Below are positions 9,029 through 17,420 of a stretch of 64,000 nucleotides of DNA, one piece after another (the first letter of the stretch is position 1; every line of letters begins with the position of its first letter). Source of the stretch: Desulfobacteraceae bacterium (lineage in GTDB: Bacteria > Desulfobacterota > DSM-4660 > Desulfatiglandales > Desulfatiglandaceae); the NCBI GenBank assembly GCA_030613055.1, contig JAUWMR010000020.1, positions 1 to 64,000 on the forward strand. Direction: 5' to 3'. Both the position numbers and the translations under genes were made by a program. The notes under the pieces are model-generated. The model had not been told where the DNA came from, did no database searches, and saw only the letters and a list, made by a program, of their open reading frames with translations.

Positions 9029-10435
9029 ATGAAAAGCATGAGGGATTTTATTGCCAAAGGTGAGGCGGAAGGTCTTTGTAAACGGATCACGGCGGAGGTT
9101 GACTGGAACCTGGAATTGTCCCATATCGCTAAACTCAACGAGGAAAAGCAGGGCCCGGCCCTCCTTTTTGAGAATGTAAAGGATTATGATACACCGGTCA
9201 TTACCAGCGTGTGCACGACAACGCAAAGGCTGGCCTTGATCATGGGTCTGCCCCTCGAATCCACTCTTGTAGATATGTACGAATCATGGGCCAAACTGGG
9301 TGAAAACCTGACACCGCCCAAGTGGGTGGATGCGGCCGGTGCTCCCTGTAAGGAAAACATCATAACGGGTGACGATATCGATCTTTATAAGTTCCCCGTG
9401 CCCCAGTGGTATCCCTTAGACGGCGGACGTTTTATCGGCACCGCTCATTTCATCATCAGCAAAGACCCTGATACCGGCTGGGTTAACCTGGGAACTTACC
9501 GGGGCCAGCTTCTTGGGAAAGACAAGATGGGGACCCAGTTCATCAAGGGAAAACACGCCGACATCATGCTCAAGAAATACCAGGCAATGGGTAAACCCAT
9601 GCCGGTAGCTTCAATTATCGGATGCGACCCCCTGTTGTTTATCCTGGGGGCGGCCCGTGTTTCAGCTTTTACATCGGAATATGATGTAGCCGGCGCACTT
9701 CGGGGCGAAGCCGTGGAAGTGGTCAAGGGAGAAACCGTGGATCTCCCCATACCGGCCCATGCGGAGATAGTGATCGAAGGCGAGGTGGATGCCGAAAAAT
9801 TTATGGAAGAAGGACCGTTCGGCGAATACACCGGCTATTATTCAGGGGTGGGGGCGGACCCGCGCAATTTTATCGACGTCAAATGCGTCACCCACAGGAA
9901 CAACCCGATTATGTGGGGAACCACCGTGGGCCGGGCCGTAACCGATACACACATGACCATGGCGCTCTCATACGGCGCCACCCTGTGGCAGCAGCTCCTG
10001 GCCATGAAGATACCCGGATTGAAGGCGGTTTACTGCCCGCCGGAAGGTTCCGGTAGATTCCTGGCCATCATCTCCGTGAAGCAGATGTACCCGGGACACG
10101 CCGACCAGGTGCTGACAGCCGCCATCTCTACCGAGATGGGGGCCTATGGTCTAAAAACGGTTATTGTTGTGGACGAAGATATTGATCCATGGGATATCCC
10201 CCGTGTCATGTATGCATTAAGCTTCAGATTCCAGCCTAACAGGTCCCAGGTCATCAAACGGGGAAGATCTACCCCGCTAGATCCTTCACTCCCCATAGAC
10301 GCAAGGGAGATAACAGGCAGGTTGCTTTTGGATGCAACCATTCCCTATGATTGGAAGGAAAAGCCCGTACCCATTGAGCTGGATCCGGAAATAGTCAAGA
10401 AAGTCGAAGCCAGGTGGTCGGAATTAGGGTTTTAG
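9029..10435 (+). CDS. UbiD-family prenyl-FMN-dependent (de)carboxylase
   Basis: A 468-residue UbiD-family enzyme with GGGAGGT upstream of its ATG. UbiD enzymes use prenylated FMN to remove or add CO2 on aromatic or unsaturated substrates. The catalytic Glu-Arg-Glu set is visible: Arg158 in WVNLGTYRG and Glu261/Glu266 in EGPFGEYTG, with Asn153 five residues before the Arg as in characterised members. In the context of the split kinase upstream and the acyl ligase downstream, it could be the carboxylating subunit acting on an aryl phosphate (phenylphosphate carboxylase type). A simple hydroxybenzoate decarboxylase running the other way cannot be excluded. Only one UbiD paralog is present, while phenylphosphate carboxylase of Thauera uses two plus small subunits. 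Confidence 0.88.
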   Translation: MKSMRDFIAKGEAEGLCKRITAEVDWNLELSHIAKLNEEKQGPALLFENVKDYDTPVITSVCTTTQRLALIMGLPLESTLVDMYESWAKLGENLTPPKWVDAAGAPCKENIITGDDIDLYKFPVPQWYPLDGGRFIGTAHFIISKDPDTGWVNLGTYRGQLLGKDKMGTQFIKGKHADIMLKKYQAMGKPMPVASIIGCDPLLFILGAARVSAFTSEYDVAGALRGEAVEVVKGETVDLPIPAHAEIVIEGEVDAEKFMEEGPFGEYTGYYSGVGADPRNFIDVKCVTHRNNPIMWGTTVGRAVTDTHMTMALSYGATLWQQLLAMKIPGLKAVYCPPEGSGRFLAIISVKQMYPGHADQVLTAAISTEMGAYGLKTVIVVDEDIDPWDIPRVMYALSFRFQPNRSQVIKRGRSTPLDPSLPIDAREITGRLLLDATIPYDWKEKPVPIELDPEIVKKVEARWSELGF

Positions 10436-10477
10436 AACTACAAAATCGCACAAGCGATTTTATAAGGAGTTGTTAAC

Positions 10478-11005
10478 ATGGCCGACAGCAGTTTGTTAGA
10501 TGGTAAAAAGATTCTCGTAGTGGATGATGAACATGATATTTTAGAAGCACTGGAAGAGTTACTGTCTATGTGTGACGTTGTAAAGGTATCCACATTTGAT
10601 AAAGCCAAAGACCTGTTGGAATCCCAGGATTTTGATATAGCAATTCTGGATATTATGGGAGTTGACGGCTATCGCCTGTTAGACATTGCTAACCGGAGAA
10701 ATATAACTGCCGTCATGTTGACAGCCCACGCGTTTACTCCTGACAATCTCGTGAAATCCATCAAAGAAGGAGCTGCTTCGTATCTCCCTAAGGAAGAACT
10801 AACGAATATTGAAACTTTCTTGAATGATGTATTGGAGGCCAAGAAAAAGGGAGAAAACACCTGGGGTCCCTGGCAGGAGAGATTGCCTACATCCTATTTT
10901 GAAAAGAGATGGGGCGCTGCCTGGCAGGATACGGACAAGGAGTTCTGGGAAAGATTCAGGGCCAGCATTAAAGACAGGATAGCTCAATCAAAAAAAAGCG
11001 ATTAG
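10478..11005 (+). CDS. receiver-domain protein with Trp-rich C-terminal tail
   Basis: A 175-residue protein with AAGGAG upstream. Residues ~10-125 are a CheY-like receiver: VVDDEHD acidic pocket, phospho-acceptor Asp in AILDIMGVDGY, Thr in MLTAHA and Lys in YLPKEE. The remaining ~50 residues hold no known output domain; they contain WGPWQERLPTSYFEKRWGAAW and WERF, five Trp in a short span. It lies between the UbiD and ligase genes on the same strand, 43 bp after UbiD, so it is probably co-transcribed with the degradation genes. No histidine kinase is adjacent. It may regulate an enzyme by phosphorylation-dependent binding rather than act on DNA; this is inference. Confidence 0.8.
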   Translation: MADSSLLDGKKILVVDDEHDILEALEELLSMCDVVKVSTFDKAKDLLESQDFDIAILDIMGVDGYRLLDIANRRNITAVMLTAHAFTPDNLVKSIKEGAASYLPKEELTNIETFLNDVLEAKKKGENTWGPWQERLPTSYFEKRWGAAWQDTDKEFWERFRASIKDRIAQSKKSD

Positions 11006-11126
11006 TTGAATCCCAATCGAACTAAAAATTACCCTGAAATTTGCATAAACCCTTAACAATAATGAGTCAAAACGACTCATATTGAAAAATCAAGATGCCA
11101 TTATAGATGAAATGTAAACCCTCATT

Positions 11127-11197
11127 TTGTCATTCCCGCGAAGGCGGGAATCCAGATGTCAGCATTACTGGATACCCGCCTGCGCGGGTATGACGGG
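11127..11197. repeat. paired palindromic GGGAAT/GGGTAT repeats
   Basis: Two adjacent hairpin units lie between the receiver gene and the ligase gene. One is ATTCCCGCGAAGGCGGGAAT near 11132-11151; the other is a variant with GATACCCGCCTGCGCGGGTATG near 11169-11190. In the variant both arms have changed together (CCC/GGG kept, T to A compensated), which suggests the fold itself is maintained or copied. Same family as at 5002, 8863 and 15014. Confidence 0.8.
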
Positions 11198-11287
11198 GCC
11201 AAAAAAGAAAGGCAAAAAATTGTACCTAATCAAATGAATTTTTTTCGCTCAATTAGGGTTGAAATAAAATCGATAAGGAGGGCTTAA

Positions 11288-12943
11288 GTGAAACCGATTC
11301 GTTACACAAAAGAGATGATTGATGAGTTCGTAAAAGATGGTTACTGGACCAATGAACTGTTTTACGACTTCTATGAGAGGAATGCCCGTAAATATGGAGA
11401 CAAAGAGGCCCTGGTGGACTCGAAATACAGGGTCACCTGGGCAGAGGCCAAGCAGCTTGTGGATGCCATGGCTATTTCCTGGGTGGAATTGGGCATCCCC
11501 AGGCATTCCCGTATTATTATTCAGTCTCCGAACAGTGTGTACGGCTTCCTGGCAAGGATTGCCAGTGAGAGGGCCGGTATCATCAGCCTGACCGTGTATC
11601 CATATCTCAGACAAAGGGAACTGGAATACATGGTAGAACAGACTGAAGCAACCGCAGTGGTCATTCCTCATGTATATCGGAAATTCGACTACCTGGAAAT
11701 GTATAAGGGCCTCCAGGGACAGTTCCCCCACTTAAAATATATCTTCCTCTTTGATGATGTGGTGCCCGATTCAGCCCCCGAAGGGACGTATTCACTTACA
11801 AAAATGGTCCGGGAACGTGCAGAGCAGCCCGTTGATGAATCCGTGCTTGCAGAAAGAAGGCTGGATCCCATAGGCAACGTGGCGCTCCTGACCACGACGA
11901 GCGGAACCACCGGAATACCTAAACTGGTGGAATGGCCCACGGCCTCAAGGGTTTGCACATCCAAGGGGAGGGTCGATATCTGGGGCCTTAACAAGGATGA
12001 CATTACCATGGCTATTGCCCCGCATGCCGGGGGGGCCGCCGGGACACTCACCTATTTTGCCGCTCCCATAGCGGGCGCAAAAACGGTCATGTTAGAGGAG
12101 TTTACTCCCGAGGGCGCTTTGGCATTAATTGAAAAAGAAAAGGCCACTGCCATTGGCGTGGTGCCCACCCATTTAGTAAGAATGTTGGAAGTGGATACTT
12201 CCAAATATGATTTGAGTTCTCTCCGTTTTATCCGTTCAGCAGGCGGGTATCTCTCTCCCCAGGTTGCAGAGGAGGCGGAAGAGGCATTCGGGGCCTCCAT
12301 CACAAGCGACCTTGGCACCCAGGATATGGGTTCTGTCTCGGGATGTCGGGTTGACGATTCCAAGGACCTGCGCCGCAGGACAGTGGGCAGGATGCTGCCC
12401 GGAAACAAGGTGCGGCTCATGGATGAAGAGGAAAAAAATAAGGTCCCGGATGGTGAACCCGGCATCCTCTTTTTTAGAGGCCCACACGCCCCTGCCGGTT
12501 ATTACAGAGACGAGGAACTCACCGCGACCGTCTTCGACCCGGATGGATGGACCTCTACCGGGGATATTGTCAAGTTTGATCAGGAATGTCTCTGGATCTT
12601 GGGACGCTCCAAGGACATGATCATACGTGGCGGCCAGAATATTTATCCTGCGGAAGTTGAGGGTCTTTTAAACGACCACCCCAAGGTGGCGTCCGTTGCC
12701 ATCGTGGGATACCCGGACAGGGAGATGGGGGAGAGGTGCTGCGCCTATGTGATTCCAAAGCAGGGACAGGAATTTACCTTTGAGGAGATGGTGGAATTTC
12801 TGAAGGGAAAGCAGTTGGCCATGTTCAAGCTCCCGGAGCGACTGGAAATCGTGAGTGAGTTTCCTGCGGTCGGGGATTCCGGAAAGGTCAACAAAGAGAC
12901 ATTGAAGAAGGATATTGCGGAAAAAGTCGGAGCAGGAAAGTAG
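11288..12943 (+). CDS. AMP-forming acyl/aryl-CoA ligase, EntE/hydroxybenzoate-CoA ligase-like
   Basis: A 551-residue ANL-superfamily adenylate-forming enzyme that activates a carboxylate as acyl-AMP and passes it to CoA. GTG start with AAGGAGGG upstream. It carries the P-loop TTTSGTTGIPK (about 202-212), the STGDIVKFD and GRSKDMIIRGGQNIYPAEVE hinge motifs, and the C-terminal catalytic Lys in DSGKVNKETL (about 533). The N-terminal section (DGYWTNELFYDFYERNARKYG) resembles 2,3-dihydroxybenzoate-AMP ligases. In context it would activate the aromatic acid made by the UbiD enzyme, for instance 4-hydroxybenzoate; the exact substrate is not determinable. A 280-bp repeat-bearing gap separates it from the receiver gene. 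Confidence 0.85.
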   Translation: MKPIRYTKEMIDEFVKDGYWTNELFYDFYERNARKYGDKEALVDSKYRVTWAEAKQLVDAMAISWVELGIPRHSRIIIQSPNSVYGFLARIASERAGIISLTVYPYLRQRELEYMVEQTEATAVVIPHVYRKFDYLEMYKGLQGQFPHLKYIFLFDDVVPDSAPEGTYSLTKMVRERAEQPVDESVLAERRLDPIGNVALLTTTSGTTGIPKLVEWPTASRVCTSKGRVDIWGLNKDDITMAIAPHAGGAAGTLTYFAAPIAGAKTVMLEEFTPEGALALIEKEKATAIGVVPTHLVRMLEVDTSKYDLSSLRFIRSAGGYLSPQVAEEAEEAFGASITSDLGTQDMGSVSGCRVDDSKDLRRRTVGRMLPGNKVRLMDEEEKNKVPDGEPGILFFRGPHAPAGYYRDEELTATVFDPDGWTSTGDIVKFDQECLWILGRSKDMIIRGGQNIYPAEVEGLLNDHPKVASVAIVGYPDREMGERCCAYVIPKQGQEFTFEEMVEFLKGKQLAMFKLPERLEIVSEFPAVGDSGKVNKETLKKDIAEKVGAGK

Positions 12944-13013
12944 GGTAAAGACATGGCGGAGGCGGGGAACCTCTGAACGTTGAACTTGAGCAGTTACAAT
13001 TGTGATAGTAAAA

Positions 13014-14240
13014 ATGAGCGAATCGATAATAATACTGGTAATGGCTGAAGAAAAGTGGGAAGAGGCTGATTTCCTGCGCAGTCAGATAGAATCACGTGGT
13101 CATATAGCAAGAATTCTGGATATGGGCTTGCTTGAAAAAGCCAGGGGAGCCTGTGATATTACGCGTGAAGAGGTTATCTTAGCCAGTGGGCGGAGTCTTG
13201 AGGAAGTAGCGCTCATATCTGACAGGGGTAAGCGAATGCCCGTCATGGTGGATGGGGCCAGGCAGAAAGTCCGGGAACTGTTTTCTAATAGCGAATTATG
13301 CGGGATAATAAGTGTAGGCGGCACCACTGGGACCCGGATGGGAACAGGTATTATGAAATCCCTCCCCTTTGGAGTCCCAAAGTTGGCTGTCTCCAGCACA
13401 GCAGCACTTCCGGGGCTTGCTTCAAGGTATATTGGTACAGCAGATATTACACTGATGCATTCGGTAGTGGAGATCGCCGGTCTTAATAACATGATGAAAA
13501 ATGTTTTAGCCAGAGCTGCGGGGGCCATTTGTGGAATGGTTGAAGGTTCAGACAGCGTGCCTATATCTCTCGACACCGGAGGTAAAAAGCCTTTAATTGC
13601 AATGACACATTTTGGGCCTTGTGAAGAGTGCGCCGTAAGTGTCAGAGAGCAACTTGAGGAAAAGGGGTGCCAGGTTATCGGTTTCTCTGCCGCCGGTATT
13701 GGTGACAGGGCTATGGAAGAAATAATTGAAGCACAGAATATTTTTTCTGCTGTTGTTGACCTTGCTCCGGGTGGAGTAGGTGAGGAGTTGCTTGGATTTA
13801 CAAGGGCTGCCGGTCCCACCAGACTTGAAGGGGCCTGCAAGAAAAGTATACCACAAGTTATTGCCACGTGCGGGATAAATTTTGGGTCTCCGCTCAAACG
13901 CAAGTATAAACAGGAGTACGTGTCGCGAAAGAAGTATGACTATGACGCGGCACGCACCTTTTTGAGATTGTCTCATGAAGAGCTGATAATGGTGGCGGAT
14001 ACCATTGCAGGCAAACTGAACAGGGCCCGCGGTCCGGTTAAGGTGCTTATTCCCTTAGGCGGGTGGTCGTCGGTTGATAAGAGAGGAACCTACTTCTACG
14101 ATGGGGAAGCAGATAGGGTATTCGTCACTCAGCTAAAAAAACAGTTGAAGCGGGATATTGAGGTTAGAGAGGTAGACGCCGACTTAGAGACCCCTGAATT
14201 TGCCGGTGCAGTTGTCGGGGCTTTAATGGAAATTCTTTAA
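13014..14240 (+). CDS. Tm-1-like ATP-binding (UPF0261) protein
   Basis: About 408 residues from the ATG at 13014 (a GTG four codons upstream at 13002 is also possible; neither has a strong ribosome site). It matches the UPF0261/Tm-1 family: an N-terminal nucleotide-binding half starting SESIIILVMAEEKWEEADFL, the GGTTGTRMGTGIMKSLPFGVPKL segment split around residue 110, and a C-terminal half with VLIPLGGWSSVDKRGTYFYD. The plant member Tm-1 binds ATP; bacterial functions are largely unknown, but such genes occur in catabolic clusters. Its stop overlaps the start of the following HD gene by one base, so the two are translationally coupled and probably work together. Confidence 0.75.
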   Translation: MSESIIILVMAEEKWEEADFLRSQIESRGHIARILDMGLLEKARGACDITREEVILASGRSLEEVALISDRGKRMPVMVDGARQKVRELFSNSELCGIISVGGTTGTRMGTGIMKSLPFGVPKLAVSSTAALPGLASRYIGTADITLMHSVVEIAGLNNMMKNVLARAAGAICGMVEGSDSVPISLDTGGKKPLIAMTHFGPCEECAVSVREQLEEKGCQVIGFSAAGIGDRAMEEIIEAQNIFSAVVDLAPGGVGEELLGFTRAAGPTRLEGACKKSIPQVIATCGINFGSPLKRKYKQEYVSRKKYDYDAARTFLRLSHEELIMVADTIAGKLNRARGPVKVLIPLGGWSSVDKRGTYFYDGEADRVFVTQLKKQLKRDIEVREVDADLETPEFAGAVVGALMEIL

Positions 14241-14842
14241 TGGATAAAGCACTTGAGGAGAGTATTAAGAATAGTGTAAAACCTTTGCTCGAAAAAGCCA
14301 GGGACGGCGACTGGGAACACACACTGCGAGCGATTGAATATGCAAGATATCTGTTACAGTATGAAGAGGGGGATGAAGAAATTGTGATCCCGACTCTGTA
14401 TCTCCATGACATCGGATGGAGCAGGGTCAATTTTGATGATTTCAGGGAAGCTTCCCCTGACAGGAAAAGAGAGACCCCCAGTCTTTCTCTGCATATGAAA
14501 TACGGTGCCGTGCTTGCGGGGGAGATATTGCGGGATGTAGGTTGTGAACCGGAAAAGATACGCTCTATCGTTTCCATCATTGCAATTCATGATGAGCCTG
14601 ATAAGGTCTTTGCCATGGAAAATCCCTCGGCAACCCTGATAGTAGAGGCAGACCGCATGGACCGGTACGGACCGGAAAGTATTGATAGGTTTAGAGCCAT
14701 GTTTGGAGGGAACTATCTTAAGGGGGATCAATGGCAAAAGGCGGCGGTCTACCTGCGTGAGGGGCTTGAGCTCTGGTTCAGGACCAAGACGGGAAAGGCG
14801 TTAGCCGAAAAACTTGCCCGGGATACGGGACTATACGATTGA
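14240..14842 (+). CDS. HD-domain metal-dependent phosphohydrolase
   Basis: A 200-residue HD-superfamily protein. The first His is in DWEHTLRAIEYARYLLQ, the HD pair in TLYLHDIGWSRV (about 54-60), a His in LHMKYGAVLAGEIL and a late Asp in LIVEADRMDRYG. These are the usual metal ligands for hydrolysis of phosphoesters or nucleotides. It begins within the stop codon of the UPF0261 gene (TAATG), which argues for a joint function. The decayed gene at 192-528 looks like a paralog. The substrate is unknown. Confidence 0.85.
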   Translation: MDKALEESIKNSVKPLLEKARDGDWEHTLRAIEYARYLLQYEEGDEEIVIPTLYLHDIGWSRVNFDDFREASPDRKRETPSLSLHMKYGAVLAGEILRDVGCEPEKIRSIVSIIAIHDEPDKVFAMENPSATLIVEADRMDRYGPESIDRFRAMFGGNYLKGDQWQKAAVYLREGLELWFRTKTGKALAEKLARDTGLYD

Positions 14843-14970
14843 ATATTTTCTATTGAAGATTGAATATTTAAGGAATTCTTCCTATTTGTCGCATTATTAC
14901 TCAAATTAAACAGTGAAGCGAACTAAGTTCGTTTGTTTGTATAAATATCGGTGGAAGAGAAATTGTATCT

Positions 14971-15128
14971 GCACAATAAATCGGGGTAGTGCCTTTGCGT
15001 ACCAACCTACTGGATTCCCGCCCCGCCTGCCGTCCGGCGGGCAGGTTTCGCGGGAATGACAGGCACTTATCCCACTCCGTCATTCCCGCGTAGGCGGGAA
15101 TCCATGAGCTATACCCCTAAATATTGAG
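14971..15128. mobile_element. MITE-like element, CTCAATA-ended family, copy 1
   Basis: A ~158-bp unit with inverted ends (CACAATAAATCGGGGTA at left, TACCCCTAAATATTGAG at right). It has internal palindromes: a GC-rich GCCTGCC..GGCGGGCAGG hairpin inside ATTCCCGC..GCGGGAAT, and a second GTAGGCGGGAAT unit. The inverse complement is almost identical to 23712-23871. Its right end abuts the start of the LpdD-like gene, so it supplies that gene's immediate upstream sequence. Confidence 0.75.
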
Positions 15129-15533
15129 ATGATACGAAAAATGACGAATACTGAGTTAAAAGTAAAGACTAATGAAGGCGCATACGACCTGGAGGCGTCT
15201 GTCAAATTAATCGGGCAGGATCTGTTAGTGGCCATATGGGGTGGGGAAAAGCCTCACATAGGAGCGGTCTCCGTGGCACAACCACGCCCGAGCCTTAGAG
15301 ACCCGAAAGTTACGAGCGCCACGGCCTCGGTCATCTGTTTGCCGGGGCACAAGGAAGACGAACTTGCCAAGGCCACTTCGGAAGTCCTGTCCGCGGCTTT
15401 TAATACCCAGGTAGTTGTCACCGCGGGAATACACTGGGAAGATATCAGCGAAGAAGGAATTCAGAAGGTCATCCGGAACAGTGAAATTCTTATTGATCTG
15501 ATCCTGGACAAAATTGTATCTTTGTATCCGTAA
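15129..15533 (+). CDS. LpdD-like prenyl-FMN chaperone/accessory protein of UbiD enzymes
   Basis: A 134-residue protein resembling LpdD, the small partner of the gallate decarboxylase LpdC (a UbiD enzyme), thought to help deliver or mature prenylated FMN. Visible family-like segments are DLLVAIWGGEKPHIGAVSVAQPRPSL, split around residue 45, CLPGHKEDELAKATSEVL, and VVVTAGIHWEDISEEGI. It sits 77 bp before UbiX and in the same cluster as UbiD, as expected for an accessory. Start could also be the ATG at 15141; no strong ribosome site precedes either, and the upstream DNA belongs to a repeat element. Assignment is from memory of the family. Confidence 0.7.
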   Translation: MIRKMTNTELKVKTNEGAYDLEASVKLIGQDLLVAIWGGEKPHIGAVSVAQPRPSLRDPKVTSATASVICLPGHKEDELAKATSEVLSAAFNTQVVVTAGIHWEDISEEGIQKVIRNSEILIDLILDKIVSLYP

Positions 15534-15610
15534 GCATGAAAAACTTTTTGGACACAGATGAACGCTGAATTTAAGGATTTTAACAATCTGCGTCCCAATA
15601 AAGGAAACCC

Positions 15611-16189
15611 ATGTCAAAACGAATCGTAATTGGAATTGCAGGTGCAAGCGGCGTGATCTACGGCGTGAGAATGCTCAGCCTGCTTAAGGAAAAGGATTTT
15701 GAGACCCATCTCATAATATCCGATGCAGGAAAAAAGAACATCGAGATTGAGACAAGTTATGAGGCAAGTGAAGTTGCGGCCATGGCCACATACGCTTATG
15801 ACAACAGGGATGTGGGAGCGTCCCTGGCAAGCGGCTCGTTTTTAACTTGGGGTATGGTGGTTGTGCCCTGCACCATAAAGACATTATCCGGAATCGCCAA
15901 TTCATATACCGACAATCTTCTTGTAAGGGCGGCCGATGTGACGTTGAAAGAAAAGCGTAAACTTGTCCTTGTTGTTAGAGAAACCCCTCTTCATAAAGGA
16001 CATCTCAGGCTTATGACCATGGCCACAGATATGGGAGCTCATATCCTGCCGCCAATACCCTCGTTCTATCATCAACCAAAGACAATTGATGATATCATCA
16101 ATCAAACCATTGGAAAAATATTTGATTACCTTGGCATAGAGCACGATCTATTCAGACGCTGGGAAGGCAAATTAAACCTTCCCGCCTGA
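15611..16189 (+). CDS. ubiX: UbiX-family flavin prenyltransferase
   Basis: A 192-residue flavoprotein that attaches a dimethylallyl group to FMN to make the prenyl-FMN needed by UbiD enzymes. The family signature is clear: GIAGASGVIYGVRML at the N-terminus (FMN phosphate binding), VPCTIKTLSGIANSYTDNLLVRAADV in the middle (split here around residue 92), RETPLHKGHLRLM, and an IPSFYHQPKTIDD tail. AAAGGAAACC precedes the ATG. It is the last gene of the + strand aromatic cluster and would make the cofactor for the UbiD protein at 9029. Confidence 0.92.
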   Translation: MSKRIVIGIAGASGVIYGVRMLSLLKEKDFETHLIISDAGKKNIEIETSYEASEVAAMATYAYDNRDVGASLASGSFLTWGMVVVPCTIKTLSGIANSYTDNLLVRAADVTLKEKRKLVLVVRETPLHKGHLRLMTMATDMGAHILPPIPSFYHQPKTIDDIINQTIGKIFDYLGIEHDLFRRWEGKLNLPA

Positions 16190-16305
16190 GGCGGATCAAC
16201 CTGGCCCAGTTTCTGAATCCCAAAGAATAGTTATCGGCTATTGGCCGCCGGCCACACCCCACAATTTCAGGGTTTTATCCCGGGACTTAAAAGATCAAAT
16301 AGCTT

Positions 16306-17364
16306 CTATTCTTTCTTAGGTTTCCATACAATTTTGCCTTTATTATTAATATACATTTTCTGGTTGTCTTCGGTTATAACCAACGCCAGCCCGTTTGAAA
16401 AGTCGAATGCGTTGAAATAGTTGACCGGTTTTACTACGTAATTACCGCTTTTATCTATGTAACCGAAATACATTTCGTATGTTTTCATATCTGTGATATA
16501 AACTACCGCAAGGCCTTCGGAAAAACCCAGGCCGCCATCGAACCTTGGACTGATAACCATTTCCCCGTTTTTATTGATGTATCCCCGTTCATCTCCGATT
16601 TCAACCGCGGCGAGGCCTTCGGAAAAGCCCAATGCAAAAGAGAAAGAAGGTTTAATGACGTATTCACCCATTTTGTTAATATACCCGCAATTTCCCCCCG
16701 TTACCGACGCTGAACCACTTTGGTCGTAACTGTAGCCAACTTCTTGTACCATGGCCAGCCCTTCGGAAAAATTCAATGCTTCATGAAACTGCGGTTCAAC
16801 AATAATACTGCCTTTTGGATCAATATACCCCCATTTATTGTCTATCTGAACGGCGGCCCGTTCCTCTTTAAATGGCCTTGCTGAGGTCATTTTAAACTGT
16901 GGAGCAACGACATAACTCCCTGTTTTGTTTATATAACCCCACTTAAATTTGGGCCAATCCCTAACCGCGGCCAGCCCTTCTGAAAAAGCGTACGCAAAAT
17001 CATATTTTGGCTCTATCACATATTTACCTGTTCTGTCGATATAACCCATGTAGATATCTTTCCCTCTCACGGCTGCAAGACCCTCTGAAAAATTACTTGG
17101 ATATCTAAAAGCAAAATCAATGATTTTTTTGCCGGTCGTGTCAATATACGTCCATAGATTGCCTCTTTTAACTGCGGCAAGGCCTTCCGAAAAACCCTTG
17201 GCGCCATCAAATGTAATTCCAATGACTACCTTCCCGGTTGAATTAATATATCCCCATTTTCCGTTTGCGTCCTGAACCGGAAACAGCTCGTTGCTCGCGA
17301 ACAAACTAGATGAAAAGATGAACAGACATATCAAGGCAATGAAAACAATAAATAATCTTTTCAT
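16306..17364 (-). CDS. exported WG-repeat protein
   Basis: Start at 17364 has AGGAG upstream and gives a signal peptide (MKRLFIVFIALICLFIFSS, then SLFA). The 352-residue product is built from about eight WG (KWGYINxxGKxVI...FSEGLAxV) repeats, for example NGKWGYINSTGKVVI, IDRTGKYVIEPKYDF and YINKNGEMVISPRFDG. The phrase FSEGLA recurs six times, with the variants FKEERA and FSNGLA. WG repeats fold as beta hairpins and are thought to serve binding or scaffolding; no catalytic function is known. It is the last gene of a - strand run of exported proteins that includes a serpin. Confidence 0.88.
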   Translation of the reverse strand: MKRLFIVFIALICLFIFSSSLFASNELFPVQDANGKWGYINSTGKVVIGITFDGAKGFSEGLAAVKRGNLWTYIDTTGKKIIDFAFRYPSNFSEGLAAVRGKDIYMGYIDRTGKYVIEPKYDFAYAFSEGLAAVRDWPKFKWGYINKTGSYVVAPQFKMTSARPFKEERAAVQIDNKWGYIDPKGSIIVEPQFHEALNFSEGLAMVQEVGYSYDQSGSASVTGGNCGYINKMGEYVIKPSFSFALGFSEGLAAVEIGDERGYINKNGEMVISPRFDGGLGFSEGLAVVYITDMKTYEMYFGYIDKSGNYVVKPVNYFNAFDFSNGLALVITEDNQKMYINNKGKIVWKPKKE

Positions 17365-17420
17365 TTTACACAGCTCCTTTCGAAACAACCTTTTTCATAC
17401 CATTGCCAGCTTTAAGTTAT

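Noticed and set aside
8713-10463. Short AAAATCGC..GCGATTTT hairpins after the PpsB-like (8715-8733) and UbiD (10442-10463) genes as terminators
   Set aside because: Stems are short, the second is directly followed by the ribosome site of the next gene, and neither has a clear T run; they may be repeats.
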